DNA from: Plasmopara viticola
Lineage: Eukaryota > Oomycota > Peronosporomycetes > Peronosporales > Peronosporaceae
Assembly (NCBI GenBank): GCA_001695595.3
Contig: MBPM02000004.1
Span: forward strand, 868,001-932,000
Length of the DNA: 64,000 bases
Direction: 5' to 3'
The notes below the pieces were generated by a model, which made no database searches, was not told where the DNA came from, and saw nothing but the letters and a program-made list of their open reading frames with translations. A program made the translations under genes and the position numbers. The first letter of the stretch is position 1. Every line of letters starts with the position of its first letter. Shown in pieces: positions 35,919-47,228 of the stretch.

Positions 35919-36064
35919 TGTAGAGTAGAAGGTAGAAACCGAAGTGAATATATTTATCCTGACCAATGAACGGCTACCATGTGTAATTACTAATTGTGAC
36001 GTACTTGTAATCACTGTGAAGCCATCCAACTGTTCAACATGCATTCGGCGGTGTAATTTTAACA
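35919..36064 (-). repeat. 5' LTR of copia copy 2
   Basis: 146 bp in reverse orientation. It is adjacent to GGCTGTTAACC, the reverse complement of the post-LTR sequence of the other copies. Confidence 0.9.
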
Positions 36065-37149
36065 ATCTCTGAGGCATGATCCACCGAGAAAATAGCGCCT
36101 TGAACTTGCTCGGAGAATTTTCTTCAATCTCATTTGTGCTACTTTCGTCGCTGTCGTCTTTCCTTTTTCGTATGCTAATTAAAATACAATCAAATGGCAC
36201 CAGCTGTCATTCGTCCACCCGATAAACCATCCTGCCTGATAGTCTTGAGAAGGTGAGAAAGACATAGCGCAAATGATGAGCAGTCAAAGGAAGTAATTTG
36301 ATGGGCGGGTGTGCAAATATAAGCAACCTCTATATAGTCGTCGAGTTTAATACAGTTGTACGTCGTATCATGTGCTATTTTTCTAGTAAATAGAGGTTTT
36401 GATATTCCTCGAAGCGACAAAAAGCTTTCCAAACCACTTTAACGAATGTCACCAGATTTTTTCACCTTGACTGTTTCAATGGGTTCCTTTCTTTACATGA
36501 CCTTGATAATATTTTTGCCACCAGATAGGAAAAGAAGCTCATTTCAACAAGAAGATTTTGGAAAACACGTCATATGTAAAAATCCAGAAAAATACAACTT
36601 TTTCGATGATGTCGTTAATTAAGGAGATCGGATCAGTGCTTTTTTATATTAATACCCTATATTCAAATAAAATTGTCCAAACTAAATTACTTGACGTTTA
36701 ATATTATTGTCTAACATGTTTGACAAATTTCTTACGGTTGGAAAGAGAAAGCACCTTCGATGACTTTGCTAATGACGTTTCAGTATCACTATCAAACAAA
36801 CTTACAACATGTTTCGTGTAGAGCGACACCAACATAAGCATTAAGAAAGGTATTGTATGTTCATGGTAATTATCTGAAATGCTGCAAATTGCTCGCTTTT
36901 TGCCGCAAGTAATCGTAGACAACAGAAGCTTTTAGCGTTGTTAATGCATCGAAAAGGCACGCAGAAAAACAGTAGTTGGAGGTACAGAAGTTAGGTTAAA
37001 TCTAGGAAATTAATCTGTATGTTTTAATTAAGGAAAATTGCTTTTTACACAATAATCCAAATATCGCACTCAAATTATCCTTAGTGATCGCATACGTTCG
37101 GCAAAGTCCCTTTCCTTCAAATCTAATTTTTTGCCCCTTGCCTGGTTTA
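36065..37149. repeat. Duplicated non-coding block, copy in block II
   Basis: No gene is visible. It aligns by eye with 48060-49400, for example AGCGCCTTGAAC near 36090 and 48088, ACAATCAAATGGCACCAGCT near 36185, and CACCTTCGATGACTTTGCTA near 36751 and 48966. It lacks the solo LTR present at 48699 in the other block. Confidence 0.7.
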
Positions 37150-37432
37150 ATCTCTATTGACCCGATTGACCTCATTCTTGCTACCGTTGCGCTTGCTGCA
37201 AATGCTGCCGCTCTCTGTTCAGCTGTTCAACTGACCAAGACGTATGGCAAGCCAGACCTATTTGACGACTTAGAAACCATCAGCCCTGGACAACAAGTAA
37301 AGTATCTTTCGATTCGTCATAAAAAACATGTATCCATTCGGCGTCTTACAAACCCCGACCAGGACGAGAGTTCTACAACTGTTTGCCGAAGAAAGTATAC
37401 TATACCGTGGCAGATTAAAATCAGCCATACAC
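37150..37432 (+). pseudogene. Possible distant jacalin-like paralog, truncated by gypsy LTR
   Basis: The plus-strand frame reads a secretion-signal-like LILATVALAANAAALC, followed by YGKPDLFDDLETISPGQQVK and LSIRHKKHV. The FDD, GQ and IRH-K-V spacing resembles the start of a jacalin fold (FDD..LI.AGQ....IKL...R.DG). No ATG lies at a sensible distance; the frame is open upstream only from a GTG. It ends at the gypsy LTR at 37433. The paralogous block has the same sequence near 49430-49650, with more stops. The match is weak, so the family assignment is tentative. Confidence 0.35.
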
Positions 37433-37801
37433 TGTAACACAGTCGCAGAGGAATCACCTTTGAGAGGGCGGCAGGCAGGGCAAATAAGGCAAATGAGGAG
37501 GAGTGTTACTTGCTCAAGCAAATTTGGAGGTGCTATCAAATAGTGAGCTCTTTCGGATTCTTGTCTTGCAACAGTATTGCTACTGTTTCCATTCTGAAGG
37601 CGATCATTCTTCTTTTCTCCATCTGCCTTTTTCACATCCTAGATTATTTTTTATTACAAAGTCTCTTGACTCGCAATAAATTGAGAAGATCTGGACGTTG
37701 CTTCTTGTCATAATATGTGTAGTGCATACGTATGGTATAATGTAACTATATGGCGTAATTACCGTTATTGGCAAACCTACCGGTAACGACGATTATTAGC
37801 A
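37433..37801 (-). repeat. Gypsy LTR, left end of composite B
   Basis: 369 bp from TGTAACACAGTCGC to GATTATTAGCA, shorter than the family length and internally eroded. Confidence 0.7.
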
Positions 37802-38721
37802 TGACCTCGTTTCGAGGAGATGCCACATTTTAATGACAAAGCTCATCTTTTCGGGTTTTCAAATAAGCCCGGTGAGTCCGGAAATTTGCTTTAACACCAT
37901 TCTTCTAGTAACGATGTCCAATAACGGGTTCGACAGGTTGTCTCGTAGAGCCATCAACCTACATGCACTCATTCGATATTTGCCGATGCTTGAGATCCTT
38001 GCGATACGGCATCAATAGTGAAGTATGGAACGCTGGATGCTGGTCGATTCCTTCGATGATCTCAAATCAAATAATCTCGCGAAACGCTATCCGCGATCGA
38101 AATTGGGACAAGGTATCTTGGCACGACTTTCACTGACTGAGCAAAACCTTTGTGACGGACATCCAACTCCTTGCCGTTCAAAAGCACAATATCGTCAACT
38201 CGGAGGTCTTAAAAAAAGTCTATTCTTGTCATATAAGTACTTCATGCGCTCTTGTGCTTCGCTCATCCGGTACCGTGTGGTTTTGAGTAACAGTTTTTGA
38301 CGTCGCATAAACTCTTGTGCTGATTTTCATACTTGTGAAATTCATGAGTCGATTTCACGTCATACGACATATTAGAAATAGTCTTAAATTAAAATCGAAC
38401 GGTGACATTTGAATTGTAGAGTGTACGCGTCGGTTACAGGCTATCTCAGCCAAATGCAAAAAGTTATCTCAAGCACTCTTTTCTAAATTGACGACAACTT
38501 GATGGTAATTTCCAATGAATAGGTTGATACTTTTCGTTTGTGGCTTAAAATCTGACTCAAATTTTGTTGCGTTCCCGCAGCAGACACGATCGCTTGTCGT
38601 AGCTTAAATGTCTCGGTTGAACTCAATTGTATCTATTATGACATGGTCCTTTATATATTTCTTCTTTGCTGTTTTTGCAATATAATCCGTTGTCTTCTTT
38701 GCGATGAAGATGGCTTATCTC

Positions 38722-39872
38722 TTAAGCGACCAACAACCACCATGACAGCATCAGACCCACTTTTGATTTCCGGTAAAGAAGCGATAAATTAAGTTGAAAT
38801 TTCTGCCCATCTGCCGCCTTTAGAACATCCACAGACCGAGGTATTCCTAGCGGTTTCGGCTGCCTAGCCTTGTACCGCTGCCGCATTCCGCATGTGTTGA
38901 CATAGCGTTGTCCGTACTGCGTCATTTTTAGCCAGTTTCGACGTACGGCCAAATAGGCCTTGTATAATTCTGGGTGGCCTGCCGATATAGAGCCGTAGGT
39001 TTCACGCGAATTTTTAATTTTTGTCGTTGGGAAAATAGAGTCGGGGCCTCTCAAGTTGCCGTTTTATTAATGCCAAATAAATTTTTTCCGAGAAGTATTT
39101 TTGCGCACCATTTCCTTTTTTGAGATTATGGATGATATGCTAGAGGTCTCTATCCCACGCATACATAGTCTTTGCGGATTGAGCAACCACAACCCTTTAT
39201 GTCCTAATTGTCGCCACGATCTTGCGGGTCTCAGCCTCTCCGGTAAGCCGGCTCGAGCAGCTTAACTCTCAAATTAAGGAAAGCGTGACAGTGCATCAGG
39301 CACGGTGTTACTTTTACCAAGAATCCACTTAAATAAAGACTAAAATCAAGCAAGCTCAATGAACCATGAAGCTGTTTCAAGATTCACAGGCTTTTGCGTC
39401 AGGAACACCTCGATTTGTTAGCATACCATTTCAATCGTTAACGGTCGGTCAAGAAAATGCTTTTGCCATACTTTTTGCGCATGCATGATTGCAATGGCTC
39501 TTGGTCACGAACAGGAAAATAACATTCCTCTGGCTTCATTTTCCAACCAATCAAAAAAATCGGATGCGTTAACTTCCCCTTCTTTCAAGACAAGACACTT
39601 CGATCGCAAGATTCAAGGCGTCCGTTTGTATACCAAATGGCTTTTACATTGCTGAATGACCAAGAACAGGTAGAGGCGTGAAGCGACGCTTGAGTTCGGT
39701 AAAGCATCGTAGGTGATTGTTCGACTGATCGATCGCGCTTTATAGACATTTCTGTCTTAAAATATCGAGGAGGGGTTCTGCGAATTGCATGAAGGCCTTG
39801 CAGAACATCAAGATATGAAGTGTTTCGACAAAAAAGGTCTCCTTTTACTTCTTTGTCTTGGACACGGGTCAT
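38722..39872 (-). pseudogene. Gypsy integrase N-terminus and RNase H remnants, left arm of B
   Basis: Minus strand. The stretch 39054-38722 contains AGHPELYKAYLAVRRNW and QRYVNTCGMRQRYKARQPKP, the zinc-binding region in which the second cysteine pair is damaged (CGMRQ instead of CxxCQ), and then runs out of frame into the core (VVDRLTK-like on the other frame). Upstream, 39872-39585 carries late RT and RNase H traces. No catalytic set is complete. Confidence 0.6.
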
Positions 39873-39976
39873 TTATTGATAATCTGTGACCTATTCCTAC
39901 GCCCTTTAGTCCGGCAAAGTCTCCTAAGCATGGGATCACATCCACGCGAAATTGGCAGTTTGCCCACTTAATGTGA

Positions 39977-42361
39977 ACCCCAGATGGATTTTTTGAGTCT
40001 CTTGTCAATTTTATGGGACTGAGCAGAAGCCCGGGTACGTTCACCCGTCTTTGTAAAAAGACTTTCGAAATGATAATCTTTTTGACGGCGTATACGTGTC
40101 CACACAAAGTAAAGATGTCGGAGACCACGCTATGACTATAGACCGTGTACTTAAACGGTGTGAAGAACAGCAACTCTACAACAATTTGTGAAAGTGCCAG
40201 CTCTATGGGGTTAAGACCCCATGCCTAGGAATTTTGTCGGACGAAAAGGCGTATGATTGGACCCCGACACGATTAAGATTATCGCGTAATGGCCTTTGCC
40301 CAAGACAAAGAAGGGATAAGAGTGCTCCATAGCTTTTACAGTCTATGTTTCAATGTTCTTCAGGGAGTTTGCGCAATTTGAAGTACCACTCCGCGACAGT
40401 AATAAAATACGTCTTCGAAAAGCAATCGATCTCTTGGACGGTCAGGTCCGCTGCTTCACCGATTCAAGCGCCTCTTGACGCTTCCACCTGTGTTATGCCT
40501 TTAGAACGTTTCAAAACCATTCGGTATACGAATGGACGCCTCAAGTTGTGCGAAAGGAGAAGTCTTGTTTCAAAAGGAGGGACAGGGGCATCTAATTGCT
40601 TCTACTGGTGGGTGGATGAAGCCAGCCGAATTAAATTACTCTGTTCGTGAGCAAAAGCAGATTGTAATTATGCATGCGCTAAACGTATGGTGCGTGTATC
40701 TTTGTTTCGAAAATTCATGGTCGAAACAGATCACAAACATATTGAGATGATCCTGATGTAGAAGACTACAAATCGCAGAGTAGCTCGATGATTGAATAAG
40801 CTTGCTGAAATTCAGCTTTTTTTAAGTGACGTTCGGTGAAACTAACACCGTGGCTGACGCACTGTCACGCAATCCGGAAGCCGAAAGTAATGCCTCCCAA
40901 GTTAGCTTGTACGAGCTACTGGAAGCGACCAAGAACCGCGAGATCGTGGAAATAGTCAAGACGAACAATGTCACAGTTGCTCAATCTGAAAATACTATGT
41001 ATGCGTGGCCTAAAGACCTTAGTACATGATCAAAACTATGAAAAAAGGGATGAGGTGCCGAAGAACTCATTGCAAGATAGCATTTTGTATTTTCAAAATG
41101 GCGAAGACGAGACGCACGACTGTATATTACAAAGAAGATATAAAAATCGTGTCATCTTTGAGAACCATGATTCAGTAAGGGCAGGCCATTTAGGAATTTA
41201 CAAGATCTTTCTGGCCGTGCATCAAAAGTATCATTGGCCAAAAATGACGAGGCACATCCAGCGCTATGTCAACTCATATGAAATTTGTCAGCGCAACAAG
41301 GCTGGTCAGACCAAGCCGCCAGAATGTTATTCAGACTTTGAATATTTCATAAGGCAGATGGGTCAACCCCGACTTAGTCGAATGTTTCCCGGATACGAAA
41401 AGTGGTTTTAATGCCGTCATGGTGATTGTTCACCGCTAAAATAAATGGTTCATCGCTAAGAAGACAACGGATGATGAGGCAGAACTTGCAAAGGTCTTCA
41501 TGACATGCATATGAATGACCACGGTATACCAAAGACTATTGTGACGGACCGAGACACCAGGTTATCGTGTCTGCTGTGGGAACGCAACACAACTTGGCTT
41601 CGGCTGTAAGGCCGCAAACGGATAGACAAACGAAGAAAACTAACCATTATATTGGAGATTACCTCGCAGTCGTCGTCGACCCAGCACAGAATAATTGGGA
41701 TTACTTTTTTGCATTACGCTGGAAAAGCCTATATAGACGATTGTCCTACGATTGGAATGTCACCCTTCGAAGCAGATCTATGATATGCCGGATGATGTGG
41801 CATCCGATCCACAATTTTATAAGTTGAAAAAATGATCACAAGCATGTCTACTTCGTCAAGATACTTTATTAAAGTTCGCACAGGACCGAATGAGCGAAAA
41901 ACAAGAGCGCATGAAGTACTATTATGACAAGAAGAGACTAGTCCAAGACTTCCGAGTTGACAATATGGTGCTTTTGGACGGCAGAAATTTGGATGTTCGT
42001 CACAAGAATTTGCTCAGACGAAGAAACTCGCATCAAGATATGTTGGCTTAATCCCTATCGTGAAAAAAGTCTCGCGAAATTTCTATGGGTTAGGATTATC
42101 GAAGGAATTAAAGCTGCACCAAGTGTTTCACACTTTACCGTTTAGGCCGTATCGCAAGGACCCCAAGCGTCAGAAAAGATGAATAAGGTCATGTTGTCCA
42201 ATGGCTCTGAGAGACACCTCGTTGAAGTCGTAAGTGGACACCGTAAGTGCAAAGAAAGCTTACAGTACAAAGTTTGGTGGCTCGGTAAAACCAATCAGGA
42301 AGCCACTTGGAAGGCCGTGGAGAATCTAGATCTAATTTCCGAAGTTATCGACCTCAGCTGA
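39977..42361 (+). pseudogene. Gypsy RT-RNaseH-integrase-chromodomain remnant, right arm of B
   Basis: RT starts abruptly (FFESLVNFMGLSRSPG). RNase H has ASTGGWMKPAELNYSVREQK near 40600 and ETNTVADALSRNP near 40840. The integrase N-terminus reads HLGIYKIFLAVHQKYHWPKM and QRYVNSYEICQRNKAG, with one cysteine replaced by tyrosine. The post-core YYYDKKRLVQDF segment is near 41920. At 42179-42361 a readable chromodomain (LVEVVSGHRKCKESLQYKVW, WLGKTNQEATWKAVENL) shows the expected YKV.W.G....TWE pattern. Stops and frameshifts separate the parts. Confidence 0.7.
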
Positions 42362-42413
42362 GATTCAAAAGGATGAGCCTTTTTTCTTAAAGAAGGATTT
42401 TTTCTTGAAGAAA

Positions 42414-42824
42414 TGTCATACGACGCTTCCCTCGTCAGAACGGCTTTTAAAGATAAAATCAAATATTCCCAAATTTTATATGCATTAGTACTATCCATAG
42501 GATTATACAGCTTACGACCAGAAGACAGTTAGGTGTATTATAATGATTGGAAACCAAGAGGACTTATTGGCTAAAAATGATCAGGGTTGCGTAGAAAGTC
42601 AGATGGAATTTAGAAGAATGATAGCTTCCGGGATAGAGCAGAAGATGGCTGAGAGCCATCAATCAGGCTGTAGCAAGAAAATAAGTCGTGAGAGCTCTTT
42701 AACTAAATTCACTTTAAAGTTTGCTTTAAGCAATAAACACTTCTCCTCTCTCTACTTCCCTCGCCCGCGCCTCAGCCTCGACCGATTGCTGAATTTACTC
42801 AGTTTCTTCCGTGACTGTGTTACA
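42414..42824 (+). repeat. Gypsy LTR, right end of composite B
   Basis: 411 bp from TGTCATACGACGC to GACTGTGTTACA, followed directly by a truncated lectin copy. Confidence 0.75.
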
Positions 42825-43113
42825 CTTACTCTGCATGAGTGACGTGCTTGTTTGGTTCACACCACACTTCTTCTCCAAACCATGAAACGGCTCATGCTTT
42901 TAGCTGTGGGAAATTAGATCAAAACACCAATGCCATTCAGACGCTCGCCATGACAGAGCTTGATTGTCGTCAAAATTTGCCCGGCGCTAACGAATTCGAA
43001 GTCGTCAAAAGATTTTCGTGGAGTCGGCCCAACGGCTTTGCAAATATGGAGGTATTTATTGGTATTGAATGTTTTGTTTGAACAAGGACAAGTGTCATTT
43101 AAAAGAGCTTTAT
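42825..43113 (-). pseudogene. Jacalin-like lectin pseudogene, 5' half, truncated by gypsy LTR
   Basis: On the minus strand the start codon position (43113-43111) reads ATA. NKYLHICKAVGPTPRKSFDD, FEFVSAGQILTTIKLCHGER and LNGIGVLI are readable, followed by decay. It ends at the LTR at 42824, at the same family position as the fragment ending at 19190, indicating one ancestral insertion that was later duplicated. Confidence 0.75.
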
Positions 43114-44155
43114 CGAAGCAGATCAGGTAGGTGGGAGAAAGAATGTTACAAAATGACATTTTTTAAAGCAAGACCTCGAAACCTGGAATAGACCATGTGG
43201 TTATATGAAGTTGACAATAACAGTGTGAACTAAAAAGGGACCAATCGAGGACGTGTCGACGTAAACAAGTCACTTGCCACCACATGTATACCATTCGGGT
43301 TCTGGTGTCGATGCTTACTTTAAATTATGCATTAAGGCGTGTTACGCGCCCATGCTGCATCTTAAAATTTATCGCTTTCTCCTGTGTAACAGGGTATATA
43401 CCACGATTTATGCAAACTTTTTGCTGACATTTGTGGAAGATTATAATAGTCTTGAGCCTTCCGTACGATAGCGCGATCATTTTGTGATTGATGCTTTCCA
43501 CCATAATCTCCTTTTTCGCGTGGAGGTATTACAAGTCACGAGAAGCTTTAATGATGGCGTCGTTCGACCAGTCTTTGAGCTTAGACTATAATGTGCCAAA
43601 TTACAGCATCATGACTTGACTGGTAGGTGATCAAAAAGCTTTTATCTCCCTTGATGCACTGTGGCGAAAATTTCATTCCCATTTTGCACTGTTAGTTACA
43701 TGTGAAAAGCGCAAATTTGTTGGATTGTTTTGCATGATTATAATTTTTTTTTAGCGAGCAATCAAGCAAAGAAGCTTTGCTGAATCGCTTGAAAAGCTTG
43801 TGTTAGATGTTTCCATTAAATTGAACCTCTGATTATGTTCTTTGCTAGTTGTTGATCTTGAACTTAAAATTACATCAAGCAGATAAAGAGAACAATCTGA
43901 GTCACCCACTTCTAGAGCGTTGTTAAGCAAGCAAAGCAACGAACACACGCTTTTCTTGAGCTCAAATGCACGGCAATTGGCTTCACTTCTTCACTTTGCT
44001 TCGTTTGCCCAAAAAAGAAAGAAACGTTTGTTTATCTTATGCAATGCAAGGCGCCTTTACAATTCCTGTGCTTCTCCTGTGTAGTCTAATTTGCAAAACA
44101 GAAATTGGATTTCAGACAAAAGTGCATCCGAGATAGACCAAACCTCTATGTTTAT
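43114..44155. other. Lectin-locus flank without genes
   Basis: An eroded minus-strand lectin promoter is present (GACGTGTCGACG near 43252). An inverted upstream piece (GGCGTCGTTCGACCAG near 43556) is shared with 25859. From there to 44155 the sequence resembles 25920-26440. No coding signal was seen. Confidence 0.45.
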
Positions 44156-44688
44156 TTACTCATGAGCTGGCCTTAGGGTACGATTAATTGGTGTCCATAT
44201 AACACCGAGTGAATCAATTTCAGCCTCACTGCACCCGCAAAATTCACCGAGTTTGAATCCATCAGGAGCTGTACAATTAATGTTTTGGCCCTCCCATATT
44301 GGTATGAGGCCGACATGGTGGAATCTACCACCTTGAGTCCTCACTTCGACGTAAGCAATGCGACCTGTCGTGTGAGGATCTTGGTCCGCAGTGTAAATCT
44401 CGACAAGGTGACGTGCTCGTCTGGTTTAAGCTCGATCACATCACACTTCTTGTCCGAACCGTGAAACGTCTCATGCTTTTCATTCGTCGGAGACAATGCC
44501 ATCTAGACGCTCGCCATAACAGAACTTGATTGTCATCACAATTTGCTCGGCTTTAACGAATTCGGAGTCGTCAAAAACCTTACTGTGGAGTTTGCCAACG
44601 GCTTTGCACATTTGGAGGTCAGTGTTGGCATTAAATAATTTGCCTTGAGCAAGCCCACGCGTCATTGAAGCGTAAAAAAGAGCTTCAT
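44156..44688 (-). pseudogene. Jacalin-like lectin pseudogene, close paralog of the 26448 gene
   Basis: The minus-strand ATG at 44688 is followed by the signal-peptide region (frame uncertain), NTDLQMCKAVGKLHSKVFDD and SEFVKAEQIVMTIKFCYGER. A deletion at about 44490 removes most of GVSITSPTNEK, and a frameshift near 44405 follows. The last part, from 44344 down, is open and holds HHVGLIPIWEGQNINCTAPD and DSLGVIWTPINRT. In the GRSG motif GCSEAEI replaces GRSGDEI. The order and spacing otherwise follow the intact gene. Confidence 0.8.
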
Positions 44689-46179
44689 CAAAATAGATTA
44701 TTAGGATGGGAGAACGAATGCTGTTGAATGACTTGTTAAAAAGCAATTGCCTGAAAATGGAATGGACCATGTGGTATTTATTACTAACACAGATGGGGTT
44801 GATAATAAAAATGTGAATCCGAAAAGGATCGATCGTGGGATGTGTCGACGTAAGTAAGTCACTCGCTTTTACATCCATTATCATTTCGGTTATGGTGTCG
44901 AAACGTCAGCGCATTTAGTTGAAATCTCTTACATGCTGCCTTGTGATGTCGCATCACTTGCGTGCTGTCAGAAGTCAACTTGTAATGCTAGACTTCAGCA
45001 CATCAGAATGGTGTACACTAAAATACTGGTCGGACGTCACTATCATTTGAGCTTCTCGTGGCTTATAGAAAAAAGATGGTAGTGCTGGACAGCCTTGAGC
45101 AGTGATAAACAAACTTTTTCACGAGTTTGTGGTACTTTGACTATGTTTTGCTTTGCCTAGTTTTTATCTAATAGGAAAAGTAAACGTACAAAAAATCTCT
45201 GGCATCTTTTATGCGCGAGAGCTAGGTAAATCACAACACGTCACAGTGTACCGATTATGATGCATCGTTCTTTCCTTTTCATATTGTGTAAGCGCTTTTC
45301 AAAACTAAACGAATTGTGGTATTATTTTCATCTGCTGACGATGTACTAAAAAATCTGGCGCCATTGAATTCGTAAGTAAATAGCTTTGCAACGTGATCAA
45401 TATACGAAGTACATTGTTTTGTGACACTTCGAGTCCATCAATGGGCGCGCTGCAATTGTCTACGTAGATGTAGTGAAACACCAATTTCTTTTCCGGTGAC
45501 TAGCGGTTCCTGGTCTATCATCGTGTGCTGGAGACACTCTCAGACGATAGATGTTAAAGCCATTACACCATAATCCCAAATTAATAATAATACAATACCA
45601 AGGCCAAGACAACTGTTCTCGCATGCACAGTACTTATCTGCCTAGTGTGATTCCAGCAAACAGTTCTCATGCTGTAAAATAGCACATCAGGGTCCAAACT
45701 AAAAGACTGGTCGAACGACGCTGTCAGTATAGCTTGTAGACTTTCAACACAAAATGGACATAATATTGGAAAGCCTCGAGAACAGAAGAGTAATGATCGC
45801 TTAGGAATATTTCTATTTGTGCATCAGTGCCAAAAAATATCAGCGACAAACACACACTTTACCCTGAGATTGCCGTGTTTTGCTTTAGTCGGAAAGATAG
45901 GAGTCAACGATGAGAAATGACGTAACGCGAATATGACACGTCTTAATGCATATCACCAACTGCATCCTGACACCGCGACCCAAAATTTAGCGCATGTAAA
46001 GATGAACGATTTACTCAAATCCGAGACATTCCCTCGATCGACCGTTGTTAAAGGTCCCAATTTTTTTAAACAACTCCATGTTAAACAATCCTACCACATG
46101 GTCCATTTTAGGTTTCAGACGCTTGCTTCATAACATGTCGTTGTATAAAATTTTCCTCATACCCACCTGATCTACCTTA
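44689..46179. repeat. Head-to-head lectin spacer, copy 3
   Basis: No gene is visible. It is homologous to 19490-21063 and 26982-28613. Promoter traces lie at both ends (CGTAAGTAAGTCACTCGCTT near 44847). Confidence 0.65.
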
Positions 46180-46560
46180 ATGATTTTTTCTTTTACGTTG
46201 TGGCGACGCTTGTTCTTGTTGAAGTCAATGCACCAAATTATAGCAAAGACCTCCGAATGTTGGCCGCTTCCTTAGTGATCCTTTTGTATTGGGCAAACTT
46301 TGACGACGATCAAGGTCTGTCAGCGTCTGGATGGCATCGACGTTTCGATCTCATCTATGACAAGTTGAAAGCATGAACCATTTCGTGGCTCGATTGCCTA
46401 TTAGGCTTTTATTAGCGATAAGTTCAGCTTTTTATGCAAGAAGCTGGCTCAATGACGCGACTGGTGAAATAAACGGTCACTATACAAAGACACGATACGC
46501 GCGAAAATCCTTTTTTCGATGTAAATTTCAAATTAAAAAAAACGATGCACCATAAAACTT
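46180..46560 (+). pseudogene. Jacalin-like lectin pseudogene
   Basis: The ATG at 46180 begins a signal-peptide-like stretch in shifted frames (FTLWRRLFLLKSM in one, VVATLVLVEVNAP in another). The first cysteine region is deleted. CQRLDGIDVSISS-like residues lie near 46320, then drift. It is the sister of 21064 and 28614, and of the internal piece at 29985. Confidence 0.6.
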
Positions 46561-47043
46561 TTAACGAGACAGTGGACCGTATCGTGATTTACTTGGTTCT
46601 TGGTCTATGCGCATAAAAAATGCCAGTCTTTCGAGGGTTCTTTCGCAACTAACTGGCGCCAAATATTCAAAAATTGAGGCACTTCGTTTCTGAACAAAGC
46701 AAACCAACCACAATCTCATGATAGCTTTTTGGTTTGTATATGAGTGACTATGATTGCCCTCACGATGGAGCGATGGTTCCTTTAGCAAGGCTATCCACCA
46801 TTATCATTTTTTGCGCTAAGTGTAAAAGCCACGATAAGTTTAAATGACGGTGACGTTGGAACAGTATTTTAGTGTTGACAATCAAAATGTGCTGAGGTCT
46901 TGCATAAGTTTTTGACTGCGGATAGCACAAAAGCCTGCTCGCGGGTAAAGTAATGCGACATTATAAGGCAGCATGAGTGAGAACACGCTTCGATGCATGA
47001 CATCAACTGGCGTTCCGACACCACAATCGCAGTGTTTGTGCAT

Positions 47044-47203
47044 GTAGAAGCGAGTGACTTACTTACGTCTACACATCCCACGATCGATCCTTTTCCAAGT
47101 TCACATTTTTATCATCAACTCTATATGAGTTAGTAATATATACCTCATGGTTCGATCCAGGATCAGGCAATTGCTTCCCAACAAGTCATTTTACCACATT
47201 TGT
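47044..47203 (+). promoter_or_regulatory. Promoter of the 47229 lectin gene
   Basis: GTAGAAGCGAGTGACTTACT leads into TACGTC at 47044-47069, and TCATTTTACCACATTTG at 47186-47202 (Inr/FPR-like), about 27 bp before the ATG. The spacing between element and ATG matches the gene at 13311 (185 against 186 bp). Confidence 0.6.
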
Positions 47204-47228
47204 TCTCCCACCCACCCCATCTACTACG

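Larger units (their letters stand above)
31634..36064 (-). mobile_element. Ty1/copia element copy 2, full length, old (4431 bp)
   Basis: The 146-bp LTRs at 31634-31779 (3') and 35919-36064 (5') differ at five positions, more than in copies 1 and 3. The flanking 5-mers ACCTT and ATCTC do not match, so the target duplication has decayed or the ends were altered. The flanks nevertheless align to either side of one point near 48057 in the paralogous block, which acts as an empty site. Internal reading frames are broken at many points. The amber codon before RT is shared with copy 3. Confidence 0.9.
37433..42824. mobile_element. Head-to-head gypsy composite B
   Basis: The left arm is minus strand: LTR 37433-37801, post-core and integrase about 38150-39050, RNase H about 39470-39720, late RT to 39977. 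The right arm is plus strand: RT from 39977, RNase H about 40540-40900, integrase about 41120-41830, chromodomain 42179-42361, LTR 42414-42824. Both outer ends are LTR 3' ends, so the element begins TGTAACAC and ends GTGTTACA. Flanking bases TACAC and CTTAC do not form a duplication. The left flank matches that of the minus element at 49658 and the right flank matches that of composite A, so B carries both outer junctions. Confidence 0.75.

Noticed and set aside
31629..36069. Target duplication for copia copy 2
   Set aside because: The flanking 5-mers ACCTT and ATCTC differ. Homology to the empty site suggests a decayed duplication, but it cannot be claimed.
37084..37149. Full-length gene starting at 37084
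   Set aside because: The frame begins with GTG, with no ATG in suitable context, so only the signal-like and FDD parts are considered.
37428..42829. Target duplication for gypsy composite B
   Set aside because: TACAC and CTTAC do not match, and the two ends appear to come from separate insertions.
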